Shown: positions 1 through 5,183, counted from the first letter of the stretch. The stretch is 8,113 bases of DNA from Acidobacteriaceae bacterium (GCA_003152795.1 PMBA01000377.1:1-8113), one strand, 5' to 3'. Notes: a model not told the origin generated them from the letters alone. Numbers and translations are program-made.

Positions 1-83
1 CCCTTGTTACTTGCGAAGGCGCTCGATGCGAGCAGCACGGCCAGCCCGAGCACAACACTCTTTGCCAGATTGTTCAGCTTCAT
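1..83 (-). CDS. Secreted protein, N-terminal fragment (signal peptide)
   Basis: Only the first 27 codons lie in the window; the gene runs off the left edge. Reading leftward from the ATG at 83-81, the peptide begins MKLNNLAKSVVLGLAVLLAS and continues SAFASNK. This is a textbook signal peptide: Lys at 2 and 8, a hydrophobic core at about 10-19, and an S-A-F-A cleavage site near residue 24. The mature protein is therefore exported. An AAGGAG Shine-Dalgarno sequence sits just upstream (3-base spacer), which supports this start over the longer overlapping frame on the same strand, which has no such signal. The type resembles small secreted proteins I associate with acidobacterial genomes (memory, not searched). 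The function cannot be told from this fragment. Confidence 0.75.
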   Translation of the reverse strand, partial: MKLNNLAKSVVLGLAVLLASSAFASNK

Positions 84-499
84 TTGCTCCTTCGCTTTCT
101 GCCCGGTCTCTGTCCGGGACACTAGCGGCGGCTGGTGATGGTTCGACGACGCTCGACTGAGGCCTTGCCTTTTTCTCGCAAAGTCCTACAATGCGCAGGT
201 CAGGGTGACGCAAAAAGTCGCGGGCCTCGCGCTCGTGCTTTTTACCGGACCCGGCGCATTCAGGGCCGCCAAACCATGCCTGCGCCAGTCCCGTCACCCT
301 GCAATTTCTTCGAAGTGGATCGACTTTTCCTCCACCCCACGTTTGGTTCGCTTCAGGTACGAATCTCGGTTTGAGTAAGTTCCCGATTTCTTTTTTTCGT
401 TGCGAACTAACTTTCCCGTCACATGCTGGTTGGACGCGCGGACGTTCGGCTCGTTAGCAGCGCATCAGTGCTTCGCCGGAGTAACAAGGTGTAAGTGTT
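84..499. other. Intergenic stretch without a recognised gene
   Basis: About 400 bases in which I see no convincing gene. Open frames exist on both strands (135-374 plus, and a minus frame to 297), but their proteins are Arg/Ala/Pro-rich with no domain, no good ribosome-binding site and no family resemblance. The minus-strand gene at 1-83 must be transcribed from here, but I found no -10/-35 pair I would defend. Confidence 0.5.
102..118 (-). other. Small hairpin in 5' leader of the secreted protein gene
   Basis: CCCGG and CCGGG flank a 7-base loop, giving a 5-bp hairpin that ends about 9 bases before the AAGGAG ribosome-binding site of the minus-strand gene starting at 83. It could modestly affect translation, but a stem this short is common by chance in GC-rich DNA. 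Confidence 0.2.
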
Positions 500-527
500 T
501 TGTCAGGAGTCCAGGCAGATGGATAGT
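500..527 (+). promoter_or_regulatory. Possible sigma-70 promoter (TTGTCA - 16 - GATAGT)
   Basis: TTGTCA at 500-505 matches the -35 consensus at 5 of 6 bases. GATAGT at 522-527 matches the -10 consensus at 4 of 6, with a 16-base spacer. A transcript would start near 534, pass through the hairpin at 570-589 and run antisense into the end of the quinone-reductase gene. The -10 overlaps the start of the 24-codon frame at 519, so this promoter could not express that frame from its own start codon. Chance occurrence is quite possible. Confidence 0.25.
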
Positions 528-593
528 CGACGCACAAACCTGAAGGAGCGTCTGGTTTCGGAGAAGTCAGGCATCGCTAAAGCGATGCCCTGA
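519..593 (+). CDS. Possible 24-residue micro-ORF ending in a hairpin
   Basis: ATG at 519 is preceded by AGGAG (505-509) with a 9-base spacer, a good ribosome-binding arrangement. The frame encodes 24 residues beginning MDSRRTNLKERL and ending SGIAKAMP, then TGA at 591-593. The last eight codons are the hairpin at 570-589, so the coding end and the structured element are the same DNA. The peptide is basic and has no recognisable motif. It could be a leader peptide or a chance frame next to a repeat-like hairpin. Conservation of the peptide rather than of the stem would decide. Confidence 0.2.
   Translation: MDSRRTNLKERLVSEKSGIAKAMP
568..592 (-). terminator. Hairpin downstream of the quinone reductase; possible terminator
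   Basis: Bases 570-577 (GGCATCGC) pair perfectly with 582-589 (GCGATGCC) around a 4-base loop; two more pairs form beyond a single bulged base. The hairpin lies 21 bases past the stop codon of the minus-strand gene that ends at 614, the usual place for an intrinsic terminator. The sequence after the stem on the minus strand is only pyrimidine-mixed, with no clean T-run, so termination would be weak or factor-assisted. The sharp, symmetric stem also looks like a dispersed intergenic repeat. Confidence 0.4.
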
Positions 594-613
594 TACGAGA
601 CTCGATTTTCCCG

Positions 614-1579
614 CTAACTGATCTTCAGCACGATCTTGCCGTAATTCTTGCCTTCCTGCATCAGGATGTAGGCGGCGCGCGCCTCTTCCAGCGGGAAGAC
701 CTTGCCGATCACGGGAGCGAGCTTGCCTGCGGCCAGCCACTCCGAAAGCTGCTTCCATGCGGATTCCATGAGCGGACGGTTGGCGCTCAGATAACTGAGC
801 CAGAGGCCGTGGACGCTTGCGCCTTTGGCGTAAAGAAGGCGAGTGTCGAGTATCGGAGTTTCGCCGGTGGCTGCGCCGTAGACGATGACGCGCCCGAAGT
901 CGCGCACGCATTTGACGCTTTTCGCGACGTGTTCGCCACCGAGCATTTCGAAAACCGCGTCGACGCCTTCGCCATGCGTGAGGTCCTTAATGGCGTCGAC
1001 ATAATCGCGCTGCTTGTAGTTGATGCCGTGTTGCAGGCCGAGTTCGCTCACGCGCGTCAGCTTGTCTTCGGAAGAAGAAGTGCCGTACATTTCGATGCCG
1101 AGAATCTTCCCGATTTGCACGGCGGCGGTGCCGACTCCTCCGGCGACGGCGTGAATCAGGACGCGAGCGTCGGCGGCTTTGTCGCTGCCCTGGTTGAGCA
1201 AACCGGCCTTCCAGTAGGCGAAGTAGGCGGTGAAAAAATTTACCGGGAAAGCAGCGGCCTGTTCGGCGGTCCAATTTTCGGGGATGGGCCAGACGAGGTT
1301 GCGATGGGCCACGGTCTTCTCGGCAAAAGCCGCCCACTGCGTGTAGCCCATGACGCGGCGTCCACTGGCCTCTTCGCGACCGGCGAATTCGCGCCCGGCA
1401 GTGAGCGGTGGCTTGGGAGTGCCCGCGTATCCGCCGCGCGCGGTCAGCAGATCGGCGAAGTTCAAGCCGCCCGCTTCCACTTTCACCAGAAGTTGTTCGG
1501 GTGCGGGATGCGCGTCGGGGACTTGTTGCAATTCGAGAACTTCAGGACCGCCGAACCGAGTGATGACGAGGGCTTTCAT
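614..1579 (-). CDS. NADPH:quinone oxidoreductase-like (zinc-free MDR family)
   Basis: A 321-residue protein, the usual length for the quinone-oxidoreductase branch of the medium-chain dehydrogenase/reductase superfamily. The N-terminal GroES-like catalytic domain (about 1-125) begins MKALVITRFGGPEVL and carries the family stretch GLNFADLLTARGGY (38-51). The Rossmann domain follows, with the nucleotide-binding loop AGGVGT at 146-151 inside HAVAGGVGTAAVQIGK (143-158). The C-terminal segment FPLEEARAAYILMQEGKNYG (295-314) is typical. No structural Cys4 zinc cluster or catalytic zinc cysteine is seen, so a zinc-independent NAD(P)H reductase acting on quinones or reactive enones in the cytoplasm is likely; the substrate is unknown. 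The start ATG (1579-1577) lacks a Shine-Dalgarno sequence. The gene is transcribed away from moaA and looks monocistronic. Confidence 0.88.
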   Translation of the reverse strand: MKALVITRFGGPEVLELQQVPDAHPAPEQLLVKVEAGGLNFADLLTARGGYAGTPKPPLTAGREFAGREEASGRRVMGYTQWAAFAEKTVAHRNLVWPIPENWTAEQAAAFPVNFFTAYFAYWKAGLLNQGSDKAADARVLIHAVAGGVGTAAVQIGKILGIEMYGTSSSEDKLTRVSELGLQHGINYKQRDYVDAIKDLTHGEGVDAVFEMLGGEHVAKSVKCVRDFGRVIVYGAATGETPILDTRLLYAKGASVHGLWLSYLSANRPLMESAWKQLSEWLAAGKLAPVIGKVFPLEEARAAYILMQEGKNYGKIVLKIS

Positions 1580-1608
1580 AGGGAAAGTTTAACAGTCTTG
1601 AGCGCGAG

Positions 1609-1679
1609 GGAGCGCGGGTCTAATGGTGGTTCAACGAAGGGGCAGTCTGATGTGACTGGGAGCACTTCCCCCGCGCTCC
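1609..1679. repeat. 10-bp inverted repeat in the quinone reductase-moaA gap
   Basis: GGAGCGCGGG at 1609-1618 is perfectly complementary to CCCGCGCTCC at 1670-1679, with 51 bases between. Inside that loop CAGTC (1643-1647) and GACTG (1654-1658) can form a smaller hairpin. It lies about 90 bases upstream of the moaA -10 box, so on the plus strand it is outside the predicted moaA transcript. No gene is seen in 1580-1768. The role is unknown. Confidence 0.4.
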
Positions 1680-1768
1680 GTACTCCCCGTGGTTCAAGCT
1701 GGCTTTTCTTCCGATGCCTCTGCTTTCGGAGTCGCCAGTTAGGGTTCGCGGAGTTTGGCTTCCGCATC

Positions 1769-1774
1769 TATAAT
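1769..1774 (+). promoter_or_regulatory. Candidate moaA promoter -10 box
   Basis: A perfect TATAAT lies at 1769-1774. At 16-18 bases upstream there is no good -35 hexamer (nearest TTCGCG at 1745-1750), so an activator or an atypical sigma factor may be needed. Initiation near 1781 would place the whole structured leader (1789-1939) at the very 5' end of the moaA transcript, as expected for a riboswitch-controlled gene. That agreement is the main support. Confidence 0.5.
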
Positions 1775-1788
1775 GATGGCCGAGTTTC

Positions 1789-1939
1789 CGATCCCCACGG
1801 CCTGGGAGATTCTCTGGCGGCGGGGACGAGAATTGCGCTGGTTTCACGGTGCGATTCGAGGGCGCGGATGGAAACGTCTGCGCCTCCCGCATTTGGAAAG
1901 GAAACACTCGCCGGGATTGCTGCCTGCGTGTTTCCTTTC
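1789..1939 (+). promoter_or_regulatory. Structured moaA leader; probable Moco-type riboswitch
   Basis: The leader can fold into a closed multi-helix element. Bases 1789-1795 pair with 1913-1919 as a closing helix (7 bp, one G-U). Bases 1827-1840 pair with 1847-1858 (two single-base bulges, several G-U). Bases 1861-1870 pair continuously with 1875-1884, 10 bp capped by a GAAA tetraloop. An upstream arm may use CCCC 1793-1796 with GGGG 1822-1825, or a small hairpin 1806-1814. Downstream, GAAAGGAAACAC (1896-1907) is perfectly complementary to GTGTTTCCTTTC (1928-1939). That 12-bp stem traps the 3' strand of the closing helix and so excludes it. Two exclusive folds directly upstream of a molybdopterin gene suggest the known Moco RNA motif (Rfam RF01055); the segments GCCTCCC and GGAAAGGAAA fit my memory of its conserved core, but I could not align it. 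A new class is possible. No T-run follows the last stem, so control may be translational or by another mechanism. Confidence 0.6.
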
Positions 1940-1973
1940 GTGAAAAGTCATTTGTTTCGGTGCTACGCGCAAA

Positions 1974-2963
1974 ATGCCGCTTACTGACAATTTCGGGCGC
2001 TCGATCCACGACCTGCGGATATCGATCACGGACCGCTGTAACTACCGCTGCGTGTACTGCCGGACGGGAACCAACGGCGCCGCGTATGCGGAACTTCCGT
2101 TCGACGATTACCTGCGGATGGCTCGGATCCTGGTTGGGCTTGGGATCACAAAGATTCGCTTGACCGGAGGAGAGCCGCTGCTGCGCAAGGGGATTGTGGA
2201 CTTCGTCGGCGACCTTGCCAGGCTGCGCACGTGCGAGGGCACAAAGCCTGAAATTGCGTTGACCACGAACGGCCACCTGCTGGCCGAGATCGCGCAACCG
2301 CTGAAAGACGCGGGACTCGACCGCGTTACGGTCAGCATGGATGCGGTGGATCCGGAGCGATTCGCCCGCATCACTCGCGTACCGAATGGATATGAGAGCG
2401 TGCTGGCGGGAGTGCGCGCGTCGCGGCGGGCCGGGCTCGATCCCGTGAAAATTAACTGCGTGCTGCTGCGCGGCTTCAATGAGGATCAGATCATTCCGTT
2501 TGGCATGTTCGGGCGCGAAGAGCGGGTGGTGGTGCGCTTCATCGAATTCATGCCGCTCGAAGAGGACCGGGTATGGACGCCGGAGATTGTGGTCAGGCTC
2601 GATGAGATCGTCCGCCGCATGTCAGAATACCTGCCGTTCGAGGAGATTGCACACGAGCGCAGCGAAACGGCGCGGCGGTATCGTTTCTCCGATGGCGTGG
2701 GCGAGATCGGGATTATCGCGCCCGTGTCGCATCCGTTCTGCGGACACTGCAGCCGGATTCGCATCACTTCGGATGGCAAGCTGCGGACGTGTTTATTTTC
2801 CGTGTGGGATCACGACCTGCATGAATTGATGCGCCGCGGCGCTTCGGACGAGAAGCTTACGGAGTTCATTGTGCAAGCGGTGGAGAAGAAAGAAGAGCGG
2901 CACCACATCGGGGAGCCGGGATTTGTGCCGGCGTCGCGGACGATGGTGCATATCGGTGGCTAG
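1974..2963 (+). CDS. moaA: GTP 3',8-cyclase MoaA
   Basis: Radical-SAM enzyme for the first step of molybdenum-cofactor synthesis: it converts GTP to 3',8-cyclo-GTP, which MoaC then turns into cPMP. The protein has 329 residues, a normal length. The N-terminal motif C22-x3-C26-x2-C29 (in RCNYRCVYC) binds the S-adenosylmethionine [4Fe-4S] cluster. TGGEPLL (64-70) is the GGE region that contacts S-adenosylmethionine. The C-terminal cluster ligands are C256, C259 and C273 in FCGHCSRIRITSDGKLRTC. The protein ends HIGG, the conserved Gly-Gly tail that reaches into the active site, so it appears intact. An in-frame stop at 1941-1943 with no other start codon before 1974 fixes the start, although no Shine-Dalgarno sequence is seen. 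Other moa/moe genes are not in the window. The structured leader upstream suggests feedback control. Confidence 0.97.
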   Translation: MPLTDNFGRSIHDLRISITDRCNYRCVYCRTGTNGAAYAELPFDDYLRMARILVGLGITKIRLTGGEPLLRKGIVDFVGDLARLRTCEGTKPEIALTTNGHLLAEIAQPLKDAGLDRVTVSMDAVDPERFARITRVPNGYESVLAGVRASRRAGLDPVKINCVLLRGFNEDQIIPFGMFGREERVVVRFIEFMPLEEDRVWTPEIVVRLDEIVRRMSEYLPFEEIAHERSETARRYRFSDGVGEIGIIAPVSHPFCGHCSRIRITSDGKLRTCLFSVWDHDLHELMRRGASDEKLTEFIVQAVEKKEERHHIGEPGFVPASRTMVHIGG

Positions 2964-2971
2964 TAATCAAT

Positions 2972-3045
2972 CTCGCGCAAGCCAAGTGGTAAGGCGGAGG
3001 CCTGCAAAACATCTATCGTGAGGTCGATTCTCACCCGCGCCCCCA
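2972..3045 (+). tRNA. Degenerate tRNA-Cys(GCA)-like sequence, probably a pseudo-tRNA
   Basis: Starts 8 bases after the moaA stop and aligns along its full length with bacterial tRNA-Cys. The D-arm is intact (stem 2981-2983/2993-2995, loop with GG). The anticodon loop CTGCAAA (3002-3008) gives GCA at 3004-3006. The T-stem GTGAG/CTCAC (3018-3022/3030-3034) is perfect, and CCA is encoded at 3043-3045. The rest has decayed. The acceptor stem keeps only 4 of 7 pairs (2974-2977 with 3036-3039), the anticodon stem has two mismatches (29-41 and 31-39), position 8 is A instead of U, position 54 is G instead of U, and the discriminator base is C where tRNA-Cys normally has U. It is more likely a dead copy or the remains of an integration site than a working tRNA, but a divergent functional tRNA cannot be excluded from sequence alone. 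Confidence 0.6.
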
Positions 3046-3133
3046 GTTCCCTGCATTGTGGGTCGTCGTTCGCTGATGTACGATGTTCGGTTCCTTGCTT
3101 CATGTTTGGATCGCCGTGAGTGAGCATTCTTTC

Positions 3134-3139
3134 TAAAAT
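3134..3139 (+). promoter_or_regulatory. Candidate -10 box for the exported protein gene
   Basis: TAAAAT matches the -10 consensus at 5 of 6 bases. It lies 33 bases before the ATG at 3172, giving a short leader that contains the strong ribosome-binding site. The -35 region (around 3110-3116) is poor; TTGGAT at 3106-3111 is too far away (22 bases). Confidence 0.3.
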
Positions 3140-3157
3140 CTACTGGCGCTGCCGCTT

Positions 3158-3164
3158 AGGAGGG
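3158..3164 (+). promoter_or_regulatory. Strong ribosome-binding site (AGGAGGG)
   Basis: A near-perfect anti-16S match, AGGAGGG, with a 7-base spacer to the ATG at 3172. It decides the start of this gene and stands out because moaA, rimP, nusA and the quinone reductase lack one. Confidence 0.8.
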
Positions 3165-3171
3165 ATCTCCC

Positions 3172-3645
3172 ATGCCTTACAGGAAAGAACGCTGCAAACC
3201 ATCGCTCTATCTGCTTGCTCTATTCATTCTCGCCGTGGTTGCTTTGTCGGGAACTGCGGCTGCAAAAGAGGCCAAGACATACCCAGAATCGGGGAAGGTC
3301 ATTGGCATTGGACAGAATGAACATACGAAAACGCACCCCAAGACAGGCAATAATACGGGCGGGGGTAGCTATTCGGTATACAGCCACACGTACAAGATCG
3401 AAACGGACACGAAGATCTACGAGATGGATTGTGGCAAGACGCCAATGTTTCTTGGCAGCACGGGAAAAGAATGTGGAGGAGACAAACCACTGCAAATCGG
3501 CGATGTGATTCATTTCCGGGTCGAGAAGGGATCGGCTCACATCCCTTTGCCGGATGGCTCCGAAGAAAAGCTGCGTATCCTGAATGAAGAGGCGAAGCCT
3601 GAAACCAAGCCGTCGGACGCGAAAACACCCGATGCGAAACAGTAG
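3172..3645 (+). CDS. Exported small protein of unknown function
   Basis: 157 residues, no family I can name. The N-terminus is basic (RKER, residues 4-7) followed by a hydrophobic core (about 11-27) and an A-A-A cleavage site at 29-31, so the mature protein (about 126 residues) starts near K32 and is exported. The mature part has a Gly/Asn/Thr-rich stretch (57-65), a Tyr-rich strand region SYSVYSHTYKIETDTKIYEM (66-85), and two cysteines (C87 and C101) that could form a disulphide outside the cytoplasm. The segment LQIGDVIHFRVEKG (107-120) looks like a beta-barrel strand pair. The last 20 residues are a charged Lys/Pro/Glu/Asp tail, probably disordered. The strong ribosome-binding site and a possible own promoter suggest independent, high expression. 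Similar proteins seem common in acidobacteria (memory, not searched). Confidence 0.85.
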   Translation: MPYRKERCKPSLYLLALFILAVVALSGTAAAKEAKTYPESGKVIGIGQNEHTKTHPKTGNNTGGGSYSVYSHTYKIETDTKIYEMDCGKTPMFLGSTGKECGGDKPLQIGDVIHFRVEKGSAHIPLPDGSEEKLRILNEEAKPETKPSDAKTPDAKQ

Positions 3646-3703
3646 CCCCAATTATTTGGACTTGGATTGAACCGCCGGCATGCCATTTTCAAGACTAGTA
3701 CCG

Positions 3704-3760
3704 TATCCGCGTGATGAGTCATGCGCTGGGAGCGACCAAGACACCGATCGCGCGCGGATA
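3704..3760. repeat. Inverted repeat between convergent genes
   Basis: TATCCGCG (3704-3711) is perfectly complementary to CGCGGATA (3753-3760) across a 41-base loop. It sits in the 120-base gap between two converging genes, where a bidirectional terminator would be expected. There is no T-run on either side and the loop is long, so termination is only a guess. Confidence 0.3.
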
Positions 3761-3765
3761 GCTCT

Positions 3766-4257
3766 TCAATAGAAGGAATCGTACTTAGTAACTGTCCAGC
3801 CTTCATCTTTCTTTTCTTCAGTCACTGAAAAAAGATCCTTGTAAGTCGAGTCCTGAGCGGGGCTGCTGTAGCGCTGGCCTTTGTAATGCAGAATCACGAG
3901 CGGCGGCGCATCTTGCCATTCCACCAGGGTCCAGGAAATCAGCGGGTGCTGGGCTTCGGAGGCACAGAGGAAGTCGGCGCGCTTTTTCCGATAGTCTCTC
4001 TCCCACTGAGCCAGCAGCTTGCGGCAATTACCGTCGCGCATCTCGGCGATGAAGCTGTTGGCGGTGCGCTCGATGGTGCGATCGCGAAACGGATTCATAG
4101 TGATGCTGATCGGCATCTGGGTGAGCGGGTCGCGTTCCGCCGAGCGGGCCAGAACCGGCGGCTGGCTGCTCAACCAATACAGATAGCCGAGAAACACCAG
4201 CACAAGCAGGCCAGCGGACCCGAGTGCGATGACGAGATGGGCGCGGGAAAACGGCAT
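3766..4257 (-). CDS. Single-pass membrane protein of unknown function
   Basis: Reading from the ATG at 4257-4255, 163 residues. The frame stays open far upstream, into the rimP locus, but that extension is Arg/Pro/Ala-rich shadow sequence. Starting at MPFSRAHLV places one transmembrane helix at residues 7-29 (rich in Leu, Val, Gly) right at the N-terminus, as expected. The rest would lie outside the cytoplasm if the helix acts as a signal anchor. The soluble part contains a helix with NSFIAEMRDGNC (68-79), the charged stretch ERDYRKKRADFLC (86-98), and beta-strand-like segments ISWTLVEW (107-114) and PPLVILHYKGQRY (118-130), ending GWTVTKYDSFY. A helix followed by curved strands and a closing GWTV strand is reminiscent of NTF2-like folds, but this is only an impression. 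No Shine-Dalgarno sequence is visible. Confidence 0.7.
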   Translation of the reverse strand: MPFSRAHLVIALGSAGLLVLVFLGYLYWLSSQPPVLARSAERDPLTQMPISITMNPFRDRTIERTANSFIAEMRDGNCRKLLAQWERDYRKKRADFLCASEAQHPLISWTLVEWQDAPPLVILHYKGQRYSSPAQDSTYKDLFSVTEEKKDEGWTVTKYDSFY

Positions 4258-4386
4258 CAGTAGAAGTTTGAAGGATGGGCGCGACGGGGGCAAGGTTACT
4301 TCAGATATTTCGGGAACAGGGGTTTTGGCTGGCGTGCGGCGGCGGATGCTGACGCTGAAGAACCAGGCGCGGCGAACGGCGGCGGC

Positions 4387-4416
4387 GCCCGTCCCTCGAC
4401 GGGCATGCCTGGCATG
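4387..4416. repeat. Two adjacent palindromes upstream of the rimP promoter
   Basis: GCCCGTC (4387-4393) pairs with GACGGGC (4398-4404) around a 4-base loop. Immediately next to it CATGCC (4404-4409) and GGCATG (4411-4416) form a 6+1+6 palindrome. The second ends two bases before the candidate -35 box at 4419, the position of an operator. They could be binding sites for a dimeric regulator or a small repeat element. The rest of 4258-4386, between the membrane-protein gene and these palindromes, shows no gene or clear signal. Confidence 0.3.
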
Positions 4417-4418
4417 GT

Positions 4419-4447
4419 TTGTGTTTTCCAAATTGCCGGCGTATAGT
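4419..4447 (+). promoter_or_regulatory. Candidate promoter of the rimP-nusA-infB operon
   Basis: TTGTGT (4419-4424) and TATAGT (4442-4447) are separated by exactly 17 bases. The -10 matches at 5 of 6 and the -35 keeps its TTG. Transcription would start near 4454, giving a leader of about 125 bases before rimP that contains the GNRA hairpin at 4497-4518. Confidence 0.5.
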
Positions 4448-4496
4448 TGCTGATGAATACTGTTGTGTCGTAGTGTCAGGATTGTCGAAGCACACC

Positions 4497-4518
4497 AGTG
4501 GGCGCAAGCCCACTTTTT
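4497..4518 (+). terminator. Intrinsic terminator or attenuator in the rimP leader
   Basis: AGTGGGC (4497-4503) and GCCCACT (4508-4514) form a perfect 7-bp stem capped by a GCAA tetraloop, followed by a run of five T (4514-4518). This is the classic shape of an intrinsic terminator. It lies between the candidate promoter at 4419-4447 and rimP at 4579, so it would act as an attenuator on its own operon. In E. coli the equivalent operon also has leader terminators and NusA feedback (established for E. coli; applied here by inference). It might instead simply insulate the operon from upstream transcription. Confidence 0.6.
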
Positions 4519-4578
4519 AGTTGGGCCGGCGATTGGGTTTGGTTTGGCGCGGCGGTTCGAGCGCAAATTGCTGAAAAC

Positions 4579-5103
4579 ATGGCTTTTGATCTGGATAAGG
4601 TCCGGCAGATTGCCGAGCGGGTGGCAAGCTCGAGCGGGCTGGAAGTAGTCGAAGTGGAAGTGTGCGGCGCAGGTAAGCACCGCATGCTGCGCGTTTTTAT
4701 TGACCGGCCCGGAGCGGCGCCAGCGGCGCATCGTCCGGACGGTGTGACCCACGAGGATTGCTCGAGGTTCAGCCGAGAGTTCGGGACCATCGTCGACGTT
4801 GAGGATGCGTTTCCGGGTGGAGAGTATGTGCTGGAGGTTTCGTCGCCGGGGCTCGATCGGAAGCTCACGAAGGCGGCGGATTTTGAGCGCTTCCGCGGAC
4901 AGCGCGTGAAGTTGATGACACGGGAGCCGGTGAACGACAACCGGCATTTTGAAGGGAAGCTGGAAAGCTTTGAGAATGGAAAGTTGCTGCTGGATCTGAG
5001 CGCCGCGCGAAAAAAGAAGATGCGCCCGAAAGAAGGCGCGGCGGCCAAGGTTGAGATTGAATTGAAGAACGTAGAAAAGGCGAATTTGGTACCGGAAATA
5101 TAG
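4579..5103 (+). CDS. rimP: Ribosome maturation factor RimP
   Basis: Cytoplasmic assembly factor needed for maturation of the 30S ribosomal subunit. At 174 residues it is within the family's usual 150-180. The N-terminal alpha/beta domain (about 1-95) includes GLEVVEVEV (20-28) and RMLRVFIDRPG (35-45), and closes with the signature EYVLEVSSPGLDRKL (82-96). The C-terminal SH3-like domain (about 98-172) starts at FERFRGQRVKL. The first ATG consistent with the family start is at 4579; an in-frame GTG at 4498 lies inside the leader hairpin and would add 27 residues unlike RimP. No clear Shine-Dalgarno sequence precedes the ATG. It is the first gene of the rimP-nusA-infB operon. Its stop codon is shared with the first bases of the heptamer repeat element that fills the gap to nusA. 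Confidence 0.95.
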   Translation: MAFDLDKVRQIAERVASSSGLEVVEVEVCGAGKHRMLRVFIDRPGAAPAAHRPDGVTHEDCSRFSREFGTIVDVEDAFPGGEYVLEVSSPGLDRKLTKAADFERFRGQRVKLMTREPVNDNRHFEGKLESFENGKLLLDLSAARKKKMRPKEGAAAKVEIELKNVEKANLVPEI

Positions 5104-5183
5104 TTCTCGGTTCCCAGTTCTCAGTTCTCAGGAAGAGCAAACCCTGGGAACTGGAAACCGAGAACTGAGAACTGAGAACTGAC
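5102..5183. repeat. Inverted heptamer-repeat array filling the rimP-nusA gap
   Basis: The left half has four heptamers of the AGTTCTC type (5102-5108, GGTTCCC at 5109-5115, 5116-5122, 5123-5129). After a short spacer the right half has five complementary heptamers of the CTGAGAA type (5144-5150, 5151-5157, 5158-5164, 5165-5171, 5172-5178) plus a partial copy to 5183. Bases 5102-5124 pair with 5144-5166 with only two non-Watson-Crick positions (one C-A, one G-U), and shifted registers are also possible. The element starts inside the rimP TAG stop and ends four bases (TTTT) before the nusA ATG, so it replaces the usual ribosome-binding region. It resembles short tandem heptamer repeats found dispersed between genes in some bacteria. 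Confidence 0.9.

Noticed and set aside
7..297. Minus-strand frame of 96 codons overlapping the signal-peptide gene
   Set aside because: It is in a different frame from the clear signal peptide starting at 83, has no ribosome-binding site and no domain-like composition.
1755..1943. Small plus-strand frame just upstream of moaA
   Set aside because: It overlaps the -10 box and then follows the paired helices of the leader exactly; no ribosome-binding site lies within the transcript, so RNA structure explains the sequence better.
1896..1944. Intrinsic terminator at the end of the moaA leader
   Set aside because: The 12-bp stem is strong, but it is followed by GTGAAAAG rather than a T-run, so simple intrinsic termination is not supported.
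809..1987. Plus-strand frame of 392 codons antisense to the quinone reductase
   Set aside because: The minus-strand protein has clear MDR motifs in the same DNA; the plus frame is a GC-codon shadow and also runs through the structured moaA leader.
4498..4578. Upstream GTG start for rimP adding 27 residues
   Set aside because: The GTG lies in the terminator-like hairpin and the added residues do not resemble RimP; the ATG at 4579 matches the family start.
4258..4947. N-terminal extension of the minus-strand membrane protein into the rimP region
   Set aside because: The extension is antisense to rimP and its promoter, Arg/Pro-rich, and would bury the transmembrane helix in mid-protein.
5102..5183. 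CRISPR-like array between rimP and nusA
   Set aside because: The units are 7 bases with no spacers and the halves are inverted; this is a short tandem repeat hairpin, not CRISPR.
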